Below, in pieces: positions 8,566-15,925 of a stretch of DNA of 64,000 nt (the first letter of the stretch is position 1; every line of letters begins with the position of its first letter). Origin of the DNA: JAJDUF01 sp965238265 (GTDB lineage Bacteria > Chloroflexota > UBA11872 > UBA12225 > JAJDUF01); assembly GCA_965238265.1 (NCBI GenBank), contig OZ250185.1, forward strand, positions 3,906,001 through 3,970,000, given 5' to 3'. The translations under genes were made by a program, and so were the position numbers. The notes beneath the pieces were generated by a model. It did not search any database. It was not told the origin of the DNA and saw only the letters and a program-made list of their open reading frames with translations.

Positions 8566-9735
8566 TCAGGCGTAGGTGGTGATGACGCGGTAGTGCGTGT
8601 CGCGGAGCGCCGGGATACGCCCACACTCGCGGATCAGCTGGACCATCGCATGATCGGTCATGCGATGACGCAAACCAGTGGCCCGCACGACGTTCTCTTC
8701 CAGCATGATGCTGCCGAGGTCATCGGCCCCATACGCGAGGCTCGACCTAGCGGCTGCGGTGCCAGTGGTTAGCCATGACCCTTGGAGCGAGTAGAAGTTG
8801 TCGAGGAACAGCCGCGAGATCGCGAGCGTCCGCAAGTAGTCCGCGATGGAGGTGGCCCGGCCGCCAAGCTCGGTATTGCCGGGCTGGTAGATAAACGGGA
8901 TAAACGCCCGGAATCCCTGTCCGGGGTCGGCCTTGTCCTGCACGTCGCGGATGCGCTGGAAGTGCTCGACGCGCTCGGCATACGACTCGACCATGCCAAA
9001 GGTCATCGTCGCCGTGGTACGGATGTGCTGCCGGTGCGCCTCTTCCATCACCTCCAGCCACGAGTCCGAGCTACTCTTGAACGGACTGACCGCCTTGCGA
9101 ACCCGTTCGACCAGGACCTCGGCGCCCGCGCCCGGCAGCGAGTCCAGCCCGGCCCGCCGCAGCCGCCGCAGCACCGCCGGCACGGTCAGCCGCGAGACCT
9201 TGGCGATATGCAGCACTTCGGGCGGTCCCAGCGAGTGCAGCGTCACTGGATACCGCTGCTTCACGCTGGACAGAAGGTCTTCGTAGTAGTCAATCTTCAG
9301 CTGGGGGTCGTGCCCGCCCTGGAACATAATCTGGGTCGCGCCCATGTCCAAGGCTTCCTCGATCCGGCGGAAGATTTCCTCTTTGGAGCGCCGGTAGCCT
9401 TCCGCGTGGCGCGGTAGCCGGTAGAAGGCGCAAAACGAGCATCGCGCCACGCAGACGTTCGTATAGTTGATATTGCGATCAATGATGAAGGTCGCGCGGT
9501 TTTCCGGGTGTATCCGGCGCCGCACGGCATCGGCCGCCGCGCCAATGCGCTCCAAGTCGCCATACTCGAAGAGGTGGAGGGCGTCCGGGGCTGACAGCCG
9601 CTTCTCCTCTCCGACTACCGCTTCGAGGATGGCCTCGTCTCGTCCCATCTCGAAGCGGCGCGGCGCGGCTTCCAACTGCTCCGCAATGGTCGGCGCGGTA
9701 GGCACCATCACCGCCGGGCGGCGCACAGCCGTCAT
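8566..9735 (-). CDS. mqnC: Cyclic dehypoxanthinyl futalosine synthase (radical SAM)
   Basis: The 389-residue radical-SAM enzyme cyclises dehypoxanthine futalosine in menaquinone synthesis. The [4Fe-4S]-binding CxxxCxxC motif is at C95, C99 and C102 (CVARCSFC), preceded by the family stretch IDRNINYTNVCVARCS and followed by the MFQGGHDP block. The length and the C-terminal segment (YGADDLGSIMLEENVVRATG) are typical of MqnC rather than MqnE or CofG/CofH. AAGGAGA precedes the ATG at 9735. It is convergent with mqnD, with 52 bases between the stops. The other pathway genes (mqnA, mqnB, mqnE) are not in the window. Confidence 0.93.
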   Translation of the reverse strand: MTAVRRPAVMVPTAPTIAEQLEAAPRRFEMGRDEAILEAVVGEEKRLSAPDALHLFEYGDLERIGAAADAVRRRIHPENRATFIIDRNINYTNVCVARCSFCAFYRLPRHAEGYRRSKEEIFRRIEEALDMGATQIMFQGGHDPQLKIDYYEDLLSSVKQRYPVTLHSLGPPEVLHIAKVSRLTVPAVLRRLRRAGLDSLPGAGAEVLVERVRKAVSPFKSSSDSWLEVMEEAHRQHIRTTATMTFGMVESYAERVEHFQRIRDVQDKADPGQGFRAFIPFIYQPGNTELGGRATSIADYLRTLAISRLFLDNFYSLQGSWLTTGTAAARSSLAYGADDLGSIMLEENVVRATGLRHRMTDHAMVQLIRECGRIPALRDTHYRVITTYA

Positions 9736-9931
9736 TCACGTCTCCTTCGCAGCGTCACCCCACATTGTAGCCGAATGGTCAGGACTACCGCGAGCCAGCC
9801 GCCGGCCATTCGGCAAGCTATCATTTCCATAACTGGGGCGATGACAACTCGCTCTCCTCCCCAATACTTGCCTAATAGGAGCGGGTGGCGGTGGTGCCCG
9901 GCAGCCTGGTCCCAGTCGCTGGGAGCATCCT

Positions 9932-10786
9932 ATGAGCGTAGCCATGCGTGACGTGTACGCCGCGGCGCACGCACTGGGCCTCTCCGGACGCCCCCTGTGC
10001 GTGCATGCTTCTTTGCGCTCGTTTGGCTGGGTCGAAGGCGGCGCGCCGACCATCATCGCCGGCCTCCTCGAAGCCGGCTGCACGCTCTTGGCCCCGACAT
10101 TCTCCTGGGACACCTTTGCGGTAGCGCCACTCCCGCACCAGCGCCTAGCGCAGAACGGCACGTCCCCAGGCTACTACGAGACATTGCAGCAGGCACTGCC
10201 CGGTGTTGTGCGTGTCTATGTGCCTGGCGCGCCAGACATTGACGGCGCGGACATGGGGGCGATCCCAGCCGCCGTGCTCGCGATGCCCGGACCTGTCCGT
10301 GGCCACCATCCACTCTGCTCCTTCGCCGCGGTTGGCCCGCTCGCCGACGAGCTGGTTGCCTCGCAGCAGCCATTGCATGTGTTCGCCCCGCTCCGGGCGC
10401 TGGCGGAGGCGAGTGGCTCCGTCGTGTTGATGGGTGTAGGATTGACAGAGCTGACTCTGATCCATCTGGCCGAGCAGCTAGCGGGGCGGAACCTGTTCCG
10501 GCGCTGGGCCAACGGCTCCGATGGGCAGCCAATGGCAGTTGAGGTGGGGGGCTGCTCCCGGAGCTTCGGCAAGTTCGCGCCGCTCCTCGCTCCTGTGATG
10601 CGAAGCACCGTTGTCGGCCAGAGCAGGTGGCGCGTCTATCCTGCCCAAGAGACGCTTGAGCGTACAGCACAGGCCATCCGCAACGAGCCGATGATGGCGC
10701 ACTGCGGTCACGCAGACTGCAACCGCTGCGACGATGCGGTGCTCGGCGGCCCAATCCTGACTTCCACCGCACCGATGATCGGGTGA
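9932..10786 (+). CDS. AAC(3)-family N-acetyltransferase
   Basis: The 284-residue product matches the aminoglycoside 3-N-acetyltransferase fold (Antibiotic_NAT family). Visible blocks are VHASLRSFGWVEGG near the N-terminus, LLAPTFSWDTF, the GHHPLCSFAAVGPLADELV region and VVLMGVGLTELTLIHLAEQ. The family uses acetyl-CoA to modify amines; in environmental bacteria many members are not proven resistance enzymes, so an aminoglycoside substrate should not be assumed. The C-terminus carries a cysteine/histidine cluster (CGHADCNRCDDA) that could bind metal. The gene stands alone, divergent from mqnC. Confidence 0.8.
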   Translation: MSVAMRDVYAAAHALGLSGRPLCVHASLRSFGWVEGGAPTIIAGLLEAGCTLLAPTFSWDTFAVAPLPHQRLAQNGTSPGYYETLQQALPGVVRVYVPGAPDIDGADMGAIPAAVLAMPGPVRGHHPLCSFAAVGPLADELVASQQPLHVFAPLRALAEASGSVVLMGVGLTELTLIHLAEQLAGRNLFRRWANGSDGQPMAVEVGGCSRSFGKFAPLLAPVMRSTVVGQSRWRVYPAQETLERTAQAIRNEPMMAHCGHADCNRCDDAVLGGPILTSTAPMIG

Positions 10787-10858
10787 GCAGCCAGCGGTGC
10801 ATAGCCGGACGTGTTGTGAGGCACACCCCTTTGGCAGGGATGACTAGCGCAGCATCGG

Positions 10859-11245
10859 TTAGACGGCAACCGGGCGGCGCACCTTTGCCAGCGCCGCGGA
10901 TAGCGCTGCTGCAAAGATGGAGCTTGTCCGCAGCACGCGCTCGATGTGACGGTGGGCTAGAGCGTAGTCAACCGGCTGGTCCGCGGCAGGCCTGGCCCTA
11001 CCTTCCTGGTCAGCGAGCCAGTAGTCGAACGGGCTGATGGTCAGACTCAGCGGCGCGCCCGTCTCCTCATCAATACGCAGGTAGAAGTCCCAATCGGCCA
11101 CATCAACCCAAAGTCCGGATCGCCCCGTGCTGCCGGGCAAGACAATCTCCATCTCGCCCGTGTCGGTGTCATAGCACCACTCCGCCTCCGGCAAGGCCGC
11201 CGCAATGCGATCAGCCATCTCTTGCACGGCACATCGGGCGCTCAT
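10859..11245 (-). CDS. Hypothetical acidic protein downstream of an enolase-superfamily gene
   Basis: The 128-residue soluble protein has no family I recognise. It is acidic and aromatic in the middle (LWVDVADWDFYLRIDEETG) and alpha-helical toward the end. It starts 26 bases after the stop of the upstream enolase-superfamily gene, so the two are probably co-transcribed. No strong ribosome-binding site is seen before the ATG at 11245, nor before a GTG nine bases further upstream. Codon usage and amino-acid balance look like a real gene rather than a shadow. Confidence 0.6.
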   Translation of the reverse strand: MSARCAVQEMADRIAAALPEAEWCYDTDTGEMEIVLPGSTGRSGLWVDVADWDFYLRIDEETGAPLSLTISPFDYWLADQEGRARPAADQPVDYALAHRHIERVLRTSSIFAAALSAALAKVRRPVAV

Positions 11246-11271
11246 CGTGACCACTAGCCACTAGCCACCGT

Positions 11272-12372
11272 TCAGGCCGCGCGGTAGCGCGCGGCAACCT
11301 GGTGATTGAGGGCAGCCCCCAAACCGGGCGCAGTGGGTAGCGCCACCGCGCCATCATGCACGGCCAGGGGTGTGGTGAGCAGGTCGTGGACCCAGGGTAC
11401 ATCGCCGAGCTGATACTCCAGCACCAGATTGTTGGGGATGCACGCGCACAGATGGACGCTGGCCAGCGTTGCGACCGGGCCGACCATGTTGTGCGGCGCC
11501 ACCGGGACGTAGTAGGTATCGGCAGCGGCGGCAATCTTCTTCATTTCCATGATGCCGCCCGTACGAGCCAAGTCCGGCATGATGATGTCCGCTGCCTGCT
11601 GCTCGAAAAGCTCGCGGAACTCGTAGCGCGTGTTCAGTAGCTCCCCGGTGCAAATAGGCGTGACCGTTCCCTGAGTCACTTTCGCCAGCGCCCGGACGTT
11701 GCCGGAAGGCACCGGGTCCTCGATCCACAAGAGGTGGAAGGGCGCCAGCGCCGCACCCAAGCGCAGCGACGCCGCTACATCGAAGGCACCGTGGCAGTCC
11801 ACGGCGAGGTCAATGTCCTCGCCGACCGCCTCGCGCACGGCCGCAACCATCTGCGCCATCTGACGGAGATCGGCCGGCGCGAGGGCGCGGTTGAAGCGCC
11901 TCGCCGCCGGAATCGGCTCGTCCACGTCCATCTTGAGTGCCCGGAAGCCCTGCGCGACGGCCGCACACGCCATCGCGGCGTACTCTTCCTCGACGTACCG
12001 GGCGCCACGAAAGAAGCCGTCCACGTAGACCGGGATATCAGCGCGGCACCGGCCGCCGAGCAAGTTGTAGATCGGCTGGCCGGCAGCCTGACCAACGATG
12101 TCCCAGAGCGCCATCTCGATCCCGCTCAGGGCCGCCGGGTGCAGCCCGCTGCGGTACAGCGTCTCCCAGTGTAGCTCGATCCGGAAGGGGTCCTGCCCCA
12201 CAAGGTACTCGCCGGCCTGCTCGATGCTGGCCAATACCCCCGTCGCCTGATAGCAGAGCGACTCACCGAGGCCCACGACCCCGGCATCCGTGTAGACCTC
12301 GACAAACAGCATCGGAAACCGCGGCCAATGCCGCCCTTGGACCGGCCACACCCGCACTTCCGTTACACGCAT
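11272..12372 (-). CDS. Enolase-superfamily dehydratase (mandelate racemase/muconate-lactonizing type)
   Basis: The 366-residue protein has the capping domain followed by the TIM barrel of the enolase superfamily, which abstracts a proton alpha to a carboxylate. Metal ligands are visible as D192 (VDCHGAFD), E218 (WIEDPVP) and E244 (TGELLNTRYEF); the acid-base set includes K147/D149 (LKMDV), H194, D267 and H294 (VAPHN). The D-x-H at the first ligand and the later histidine are the arrangement of sugar-acid dehydratases such as galactonate or gluconate dehydratases, so a sugar acid is the likely substrate, though identity cannot be fixed by eye. A PIG-L deacetylase gene lies upstream across a repeat-filled gap. 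Confidence 0.87.
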   Translation of the reverse strand: MRVTEVRVWPVQGRHWPRFPMLFVEVYTDAGVVGLGESLCYQATGVLASIEQAGEYLVGQDPFRIELHWETLYRSGLHPAALSGIEMALWDIVGQAAGQPIYNLLGGRCRADIPVYVDGFFRGARYVEEEYAAMACAAVAQGFRALKMDVDEPIPAARRFNRALAPADLRQMAQMVAAVREAVGEDIDLAVDCHGAFDVAASLRLGAALAPFHLLWIEDPVPSGNVRALAKVTQGTVTPICTGELLNTRYEFRELFEQQAADIIMPDLARTGGIMEMKKIAAAADTYYVPVAPHNMVGPVATLASVHLCACIPNNLVLEYQLGDVPWVHDLLTTPLAVHDGAVALPTAPGLGAALNHQVAARYRAA

Positions 12373-12388
12373 CGCGTTCCGTCCCGCT

Positions 12389-12565
12389 CCTCACCCCCCG
12401 GCCCCCTCTCCACTCGTGGAGAAGGGGAGTCCACCGCCCGCGCTCCCCGTCATTCCGGCGTAGGCCGGAATCCAGGACGCCCACAAGGGACGCCCCTACA
12501 AGGTTGGTGGTATCAGAGAGATGCCGGGTGGCTGTTGTAGGGGCAACCCTTGTGGTTGCCCTCTA
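12389..12565. repeat. Mosaic of dispersed repeats
   Basis: Three repeat types are joined head to tail: CTCACCCCCCGGCC with a CTCTCCAC hairpin (12389-12430), the GTCATTCC...GGAATCCAGG inverted repeat (12449-12476), and a GTAGGGGCAACC...GGTTGCCC type (12485-12565). Each also occurs separately elsewhere in the window. Confidence 0.65.
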
Positions 12566-12604
12566 CGACCTCGCCCGCACCCTACGCCTGTCATGCGGCG
12601 GCCA

Positions 12605-13435
12605 CTACCCCCCTACAATTTGGCGCCGGTGCGCCTCGTGCGACTCGGCAGCCCTCGTCAGCGCCGCCTCCGGCACGACAATCCGCGGCAGCAATTCGGG
12701 CCCCTCACGCACAAAGCCCTCGCCGTACAGCGTGCCGGCGAACCAACCGGCATTGCCCACGGAGACATCAATGCGCCGGCGCGCCCAAGCCGGGGTATGC
12801 CCCTGGCTCTCGAACAGCGCCTCCGCCTGCACCCGTTGCTCGTACCAGTCGCTCACGTCCACCACGAAGTCAAGCTCGTCGCGCTGGTAGTAGACGCCCA
12901 TGAAGTAGGTAGCGGCGATGCGGTGCGGGCGCGTGTCACGGACGTAGGCCGACGCCAGCGTGCGGGCGTCCATCAACGCGCGCACGCTCTCCGTGTGGTC
13001 GTCGCGCAAGCCGGAGACAACCCGGCGCTGGCCGTCCGACGAGGGGCTGGTCGTAATCAGGACGTGCGGCCGCACGTCGAGAATGACATCCCGCAGCGCC
13101 TCGATGGATTCCGGGTAGTGCTCCAACCGAAACGGCTGGGGAAAGCCGAGGATACGCACGTCCGTGATGCCGAAGATCGCGCACGCCTGCCGTAGCTCTG
13201 CGGCCTTGCCGGCGGCATAATCCTCCGGCGTGCGATTGATGATCGCCGGGTCGCGCTCGGCCTCCGGCTTCAGCAGCTCGTCGTGCAGCTTCTCGTTGTG
13301 CGTATACGCGCCGCTCGTGACGCTCACGACCGTCACCGCGTCGCCGCGGGCGGTGTGGATACCACACGTGCCGGCGCAGTGCGTGAAATCGTGCGGATGC
13401 GCCGAAACGACCAGCAAGCGTAGCGGTTCTGCCAT
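12605..13435 (-). CDS. PIG-L family deacetylase
   Basis: The 276-residue protein belongs to the LmbE/PIG-L zinc-dependent N-deacetylase family, whose members remove acetyl groups from GlcNAc-containing or similar conjugates. The metal-binding AHPxD-type motif is present in a variant form at residues 11-14 (VVSAHPHDFTHCAGT), with a later DDHTES segment that would supply a further ligand. The start at 13435 is chosen since GGAGGAG lies about nine bases upstream; an ATG at 13441 is too close to it. The sequence further upstream is a GTCATTCCCGCG repeat. The substrate is unknown. The gene shares a strand with the enolase-superfamily gene and may belong with it. Confidence 0.85.
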   Translation of the reverse strand: MAEPLRLLVVSAHPHDFTHCAGTCGIHTARGDAVTVVSVTSGAYTHNEKLHDELLKPEAERDPAIINRTPEDYAAGKAAELRQACAIFGITDVRILGFPQPFRLEHYPESIEALRDVILDVRPHVLITTSPSSDGQRRVVSGLRDDHTESVRALMDARTLASAYVRDTRPHRIAATYFMGVYYQRDELDFVVDVSDWYEQRVQAEALFESQGHTPAWARRRIDVSVGNAGWFAGTLYGEGFVREGPELLPRIVVPEAALTRAAESHEAHRRQIVGG

Positions 13436-13462
13436 CACCATACCCTCCTCCTCAGAATCCAC

Positions 13463-13489
13463 GTCATTCCCGCGCACGCGAGAATCCAG
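13463..13489. repeat. Dispersed inverted repeat, GTCATTCCCGCG type
   Basis: A short hairpin of the type GTCATTCCCGC...GCGAGAATCCAG lies just upstream of the PIG-L gene. The same unit is seen at 12449, 14595, 19411, 23355, 26093, 30242, 31502, 32774, 37434, 40308 and 61709. Confidence 0.75.
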
Positions 13490-13512
13490 CGGCAGCGCGG
13501 GAGCGTAGGGCG

Positions 13513-14514
13513 CTAGTCTTCTCCAACCTGCAACTGCACCCCTGCCAAGTTGACGCCACATTCTTCCAGCAGCTTCTTGGACCGATTCACGGCTGCTTCA
13601 CCGCTGAGATTCGCTTCCAGTACCAACGGTGTCCCTGCGATTGACCGCGGCCGTATAAACGGTTTTCCCGACGGTTGCTTACCATCCGTATTAACTATGT
13701 GTGATCGTCCATACTTGACCGGAATGTTGCTCATCGTCAGCGATCCGTTCGACCACAGCCATCCGGCTATGGATGCCGGCAGTTGCCCCCAGGACTTCAC
13801 CTCGCGGGTACTCCCATCGGGAAACCTGATCGCTGTCGGAGGTGGCTTCCCTGTGACGGAGGACAACTCTGACAGCGGCTTCCAGCCTGTTGTGGGAGGC
13901 GGTTCCGGCGCTGGCTCCGGTGTCGGCGCTGGCGGTCTTTCGATCTCCGGTTTCGATACCGCTTGGGTTGTCACCGGCTCCGTCGCCGTCGTCAGCACCG
14001 GCTCGTTAGCCACTACCGGCTGACCCGATGCGAGGTTAGGCTGCCAGAGCAGGAGCAGCTTCAGGGCCACTTCATGGGCCGGACGGTCTGCGATGGACAG
14101 ATTCAGCAGGAGCCGGTCTTCCATCGGTGCCGGATCGAATACCTTATAAAGCTCCCACTGATTGCCGTCGGTCAAGCCGGCATACGGAACGCCCGATAGA
14201 TTGGCGTAGTTGACGATCTGCATGCGATGCGATGCCAGCGATTCACCCAGTCTCTTGGCCTCTACAAGTGCTACCGGTTTGCCGGCACCGTCCAGCAGAG
14301 CGTAGTCGGGGCGTTCTCGCTGGCCGCTCACCTCGTACTCCGGCAGCACCAGCGCCGGATCGGCGGTATCCCACCCCAATGCTTGCAGGAGCGGATCAAT
14401 CAGCGCCATGCGGGTGCGCGTTTCGTTGGCCTGCAATACGTGTCGGTGCGTTTGGAGGCGTGCTTTGAGCGTCTCGACCACGCTTACCAAATCATCAAGG
14501 GGCACGGTGTCCAT
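13513..14514 (-). CDS. Solitary HsdR_N-like restriction-nuclease-domain protein
   Basis: The 333-residue protein begins with a type I restriction R-subunit N-terminal-like domain. The nuclease core RPDYALLDGAGKPVALVEAK provides the PD-(D/E)xK residues, and NETRTRMALIDPLLQALGWD is the preceding family helix. Residues about 185-225 are a proline/threonine-rich linker, followed by a C-terminal domain of about 110 residues (AIRFPDGSTREVKSWGQLP onward) that I do not recognise. There is no helicase region and no hsdM or hsdS neighbour, so this is not a complete type I system; a stand-alone nuclease or DNA-binding protein is more likely. GAGGGAG precedes the ATG at 14514; the frame stays open upstream for 22 codons. 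Confidence 0.8.
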   Translation of the reverse strand: MDTVPLDDLVSVVETLKARLQTHRHVLQANETRTRMALIDPLLQALGWDTADPALVLPEYEVSGQRERPDYALLDGAGKPVALVEAKRLGESLASHRMQIVNYANLSGVPYAGLTDGNQWELYKVFDPAPMEDRLLLNLSIADRPAHEVALKLLLLWQPNLASGQPVVANEPVLTTATEPVTTQAVSKPEIERPPAPTPEPAPEPPPTTGWKPLSELSSVTGKPPPTAIRFPDGSTREVKSWGQLPASIAGWLWSNGSLTMSNIPVKYGRSHIVNTDGKQPSGKPFIRPRSIAGTPLVLEANLSGEAAVNRSKKLLEECGVNLAGVQLQVGED

Positions 14515-14594
14515 CCCGGTAGCTCCCTCACAGAGCTTCTGCGTAGCGTATGGTACCTGATGCCCTGCCATGGCGCGCAATCAGCCAGCGGCTC

Positions 14595-14621
14595 GTCATT
14601 GCGGCGCACGCCGCAATCCAT
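14595..14621. repeat. Dispersed inverted repeat, GTCATTGCGGCG variant
   Basis: This is GTCATTGCGGC...GCCGCAATCCA, a variant of the GTCATTCCCGCG repeat with compensating changes in both arms. It lies in the divergent gap between the nuclease-like gene and the flavin monooxygenase gene. Confidence 0.7.
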
Positions 14622-14769
14622 CCATCCTGCCCATCCCCTCATCCAGTCAATCCTGCTTCTGACAATCCCCGGCTTCCCTATCCTATTAGGTACAATAGCG
14701 AGCGCCGGCCCCGGCCGGTAGACGCCCAGGAACGCAGGCACCCGTCAGCAGCGTAAGAAGGAGAGTCGT

Positions 14770-15849
14770 ATGCAGTACGGGTACTTCACAATGCCGTTAC
14801 ATCCCCCCGGCTCGAACTTCACGCAGACGGTCGCAGCGGACCTGGAGCAGATCGTCACCTTGGACCAGTTAGGGTTTCACGAAGCCTGGATCGGCGAGCA
14901 CTTTACGGCGGTCTGGGAGAATATCCCGGCACCGGACCTGTTTATTGCCAACGCGCTCGGTCGCACCAAGCAGATCAAGCTCGGTACCGGCGTCGCCTGC
15001 CTCCCGAACCACCACCCGCTGATGCTGGCCCAGCGCATCGCGCAGCTCGATCATATGGCGCAGGGACGCTTCTACTTCGGGATCGGCTCCGGGGGCTTCC
15101 CCGGCGACTTCGAGCTTTTCCAGGTGGATGTCAAAGAAGGTGAGCACCGGGGACTGACGACCGACATGATTGACCTCGTGCTCAAGCTGTGGGACGACCC
15201 GTCGCCCGGTGACTACGACCATAAGTTCTGGCGGTTCACGGTGCCGGAGCCGCGCGAGGAGATCGGGCTGTGGCTGCACATGAAGCCGTACCAGCAGCCA
15301 CACCCCCCCATCGCCGTGGCCGGGGTGTCGCCCAAGTCCGAGACGCTGGTCATGGCGGGCGAGCGGGGGTGGATGCCGATGAGCATCAACATCGTGCCGT
15401 CCCGCATCCTCGCCAGCCATTGGGAGGCGGTGGCCGAGGGAGCGCAGCGGGCCGGCCAGGTTGCTGATCGCTCCACTTGGCGCGTGGCCCGCGATGTCTA
15501 CGTGGCCGAGAGCACCGAGCAGGCTCGGCGCGAGGTGCTCGAAGGAGTGGTCGCGCGCGATTGGAACGGCTATTTCTTTCCCCTGCTGAAGCACGTCAAA
15601 CTGGCGGAGCTACTGAAGGTTGATCCGGAGATGCCCGACGACGACCTGAACGTCGAGTATATGCTGGACAACATCTGGATCGTCGGCGATCCCGATGAGG
15701 TCGCGCGCCAAGTGCGCCAGCTCTACCAGGACCTTGGCGGGTTCGGCGTGCTATTGCTCATGGGTCACGAATGGTCCCCGCCCGGACAGTGGGAACGCTC
15801 CATGAACCTGTTCGTCAACGAGGTCATGCCCCAGCTACGGGACCTCTGA
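14770..15849 (+). CDS. LLM-class flavin-dependent monooxygenase
   Basis: The 359-residue protein is a bacterial-luciferase-like TIM barrel that would use reduced FMN or F420 and oxygen. Family blocks are WIGEHFTAVWENIPAPDLF near residues 40-60, LGTGVACLPNHHPLMLAQR, the GRFYFGIGSGGFPGDF phosphate-binding region and the late YMLDNIWIVGDPDEVARQV block typical of the LLM oxidoreductases. Such enzymes attack recalcitrant cyclic or sulfonated compounds, and paralogue expansion is described in SAR202. A clear AAGGAGAG ribosome site precedes the ATG. Substrate unknown; the long gene that follows is convergent and not obviously related. Confidence 0.9.
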   Translation: MQYGYFTMPLHPPGSNFTQTVAADLEQIVTLDQLGFHEAWIGEHFTAVWENIPAPDLFIANALGRTKQIKLGTGVACLPNHHPLMLAQRIAQLDHMAQGRFYFGIGSGGFPGDFELFQVDVKEGEHRGLTTDMIDLVLKLWDDPSPGDYDHKFWRFTVPEPREEIGLWLHMKPYQQPHPPIAVAGVSPKSETLVMAGERGWMPMSINIVPSRILASHWEAVAEGAQRAGQVADRSTWRVARDVYVAESTEQARREVLEGVVARDWNGYFFPLLKHVKLAELLKVDPEMPDDDLNVEYMLDNIWIVGDPDEVARQVRQLYQDLGGFGVLLLMGHEWSPPGQWERSMNLFVNEVMPQLRDL

Positions 15850-15865
15850 GCGGGGGTCACGACAC

Positions 15866-15925
15866 CTACCCCCACCCCCCTCCCTGAAGGGAAGGGGCCG
15901 GGGGTTAGGTCCAATACCAGCGTCC
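15866..15925. repeat. Dispersed repeat, CCCCGGCC-TTAGG type
   Basis: The copy holds the hairpin CCCTGAAGGG within CCCTCCC...GGGAAGGGG followed by CCGGGGGTTAGGTCCAATACC. It fills the gap between two convergent genes and so may act as a bidirectional transcription end. Confidence 0.7.

Noticed and set aside
9932..10786. AAC(3)-family gene as an acquired aminoglycoside resistance determinant
   Set aside because: There is no mobile element or integron context and composition matches the neighbours; the family is common in environmental chromosomes without proven resistance function.
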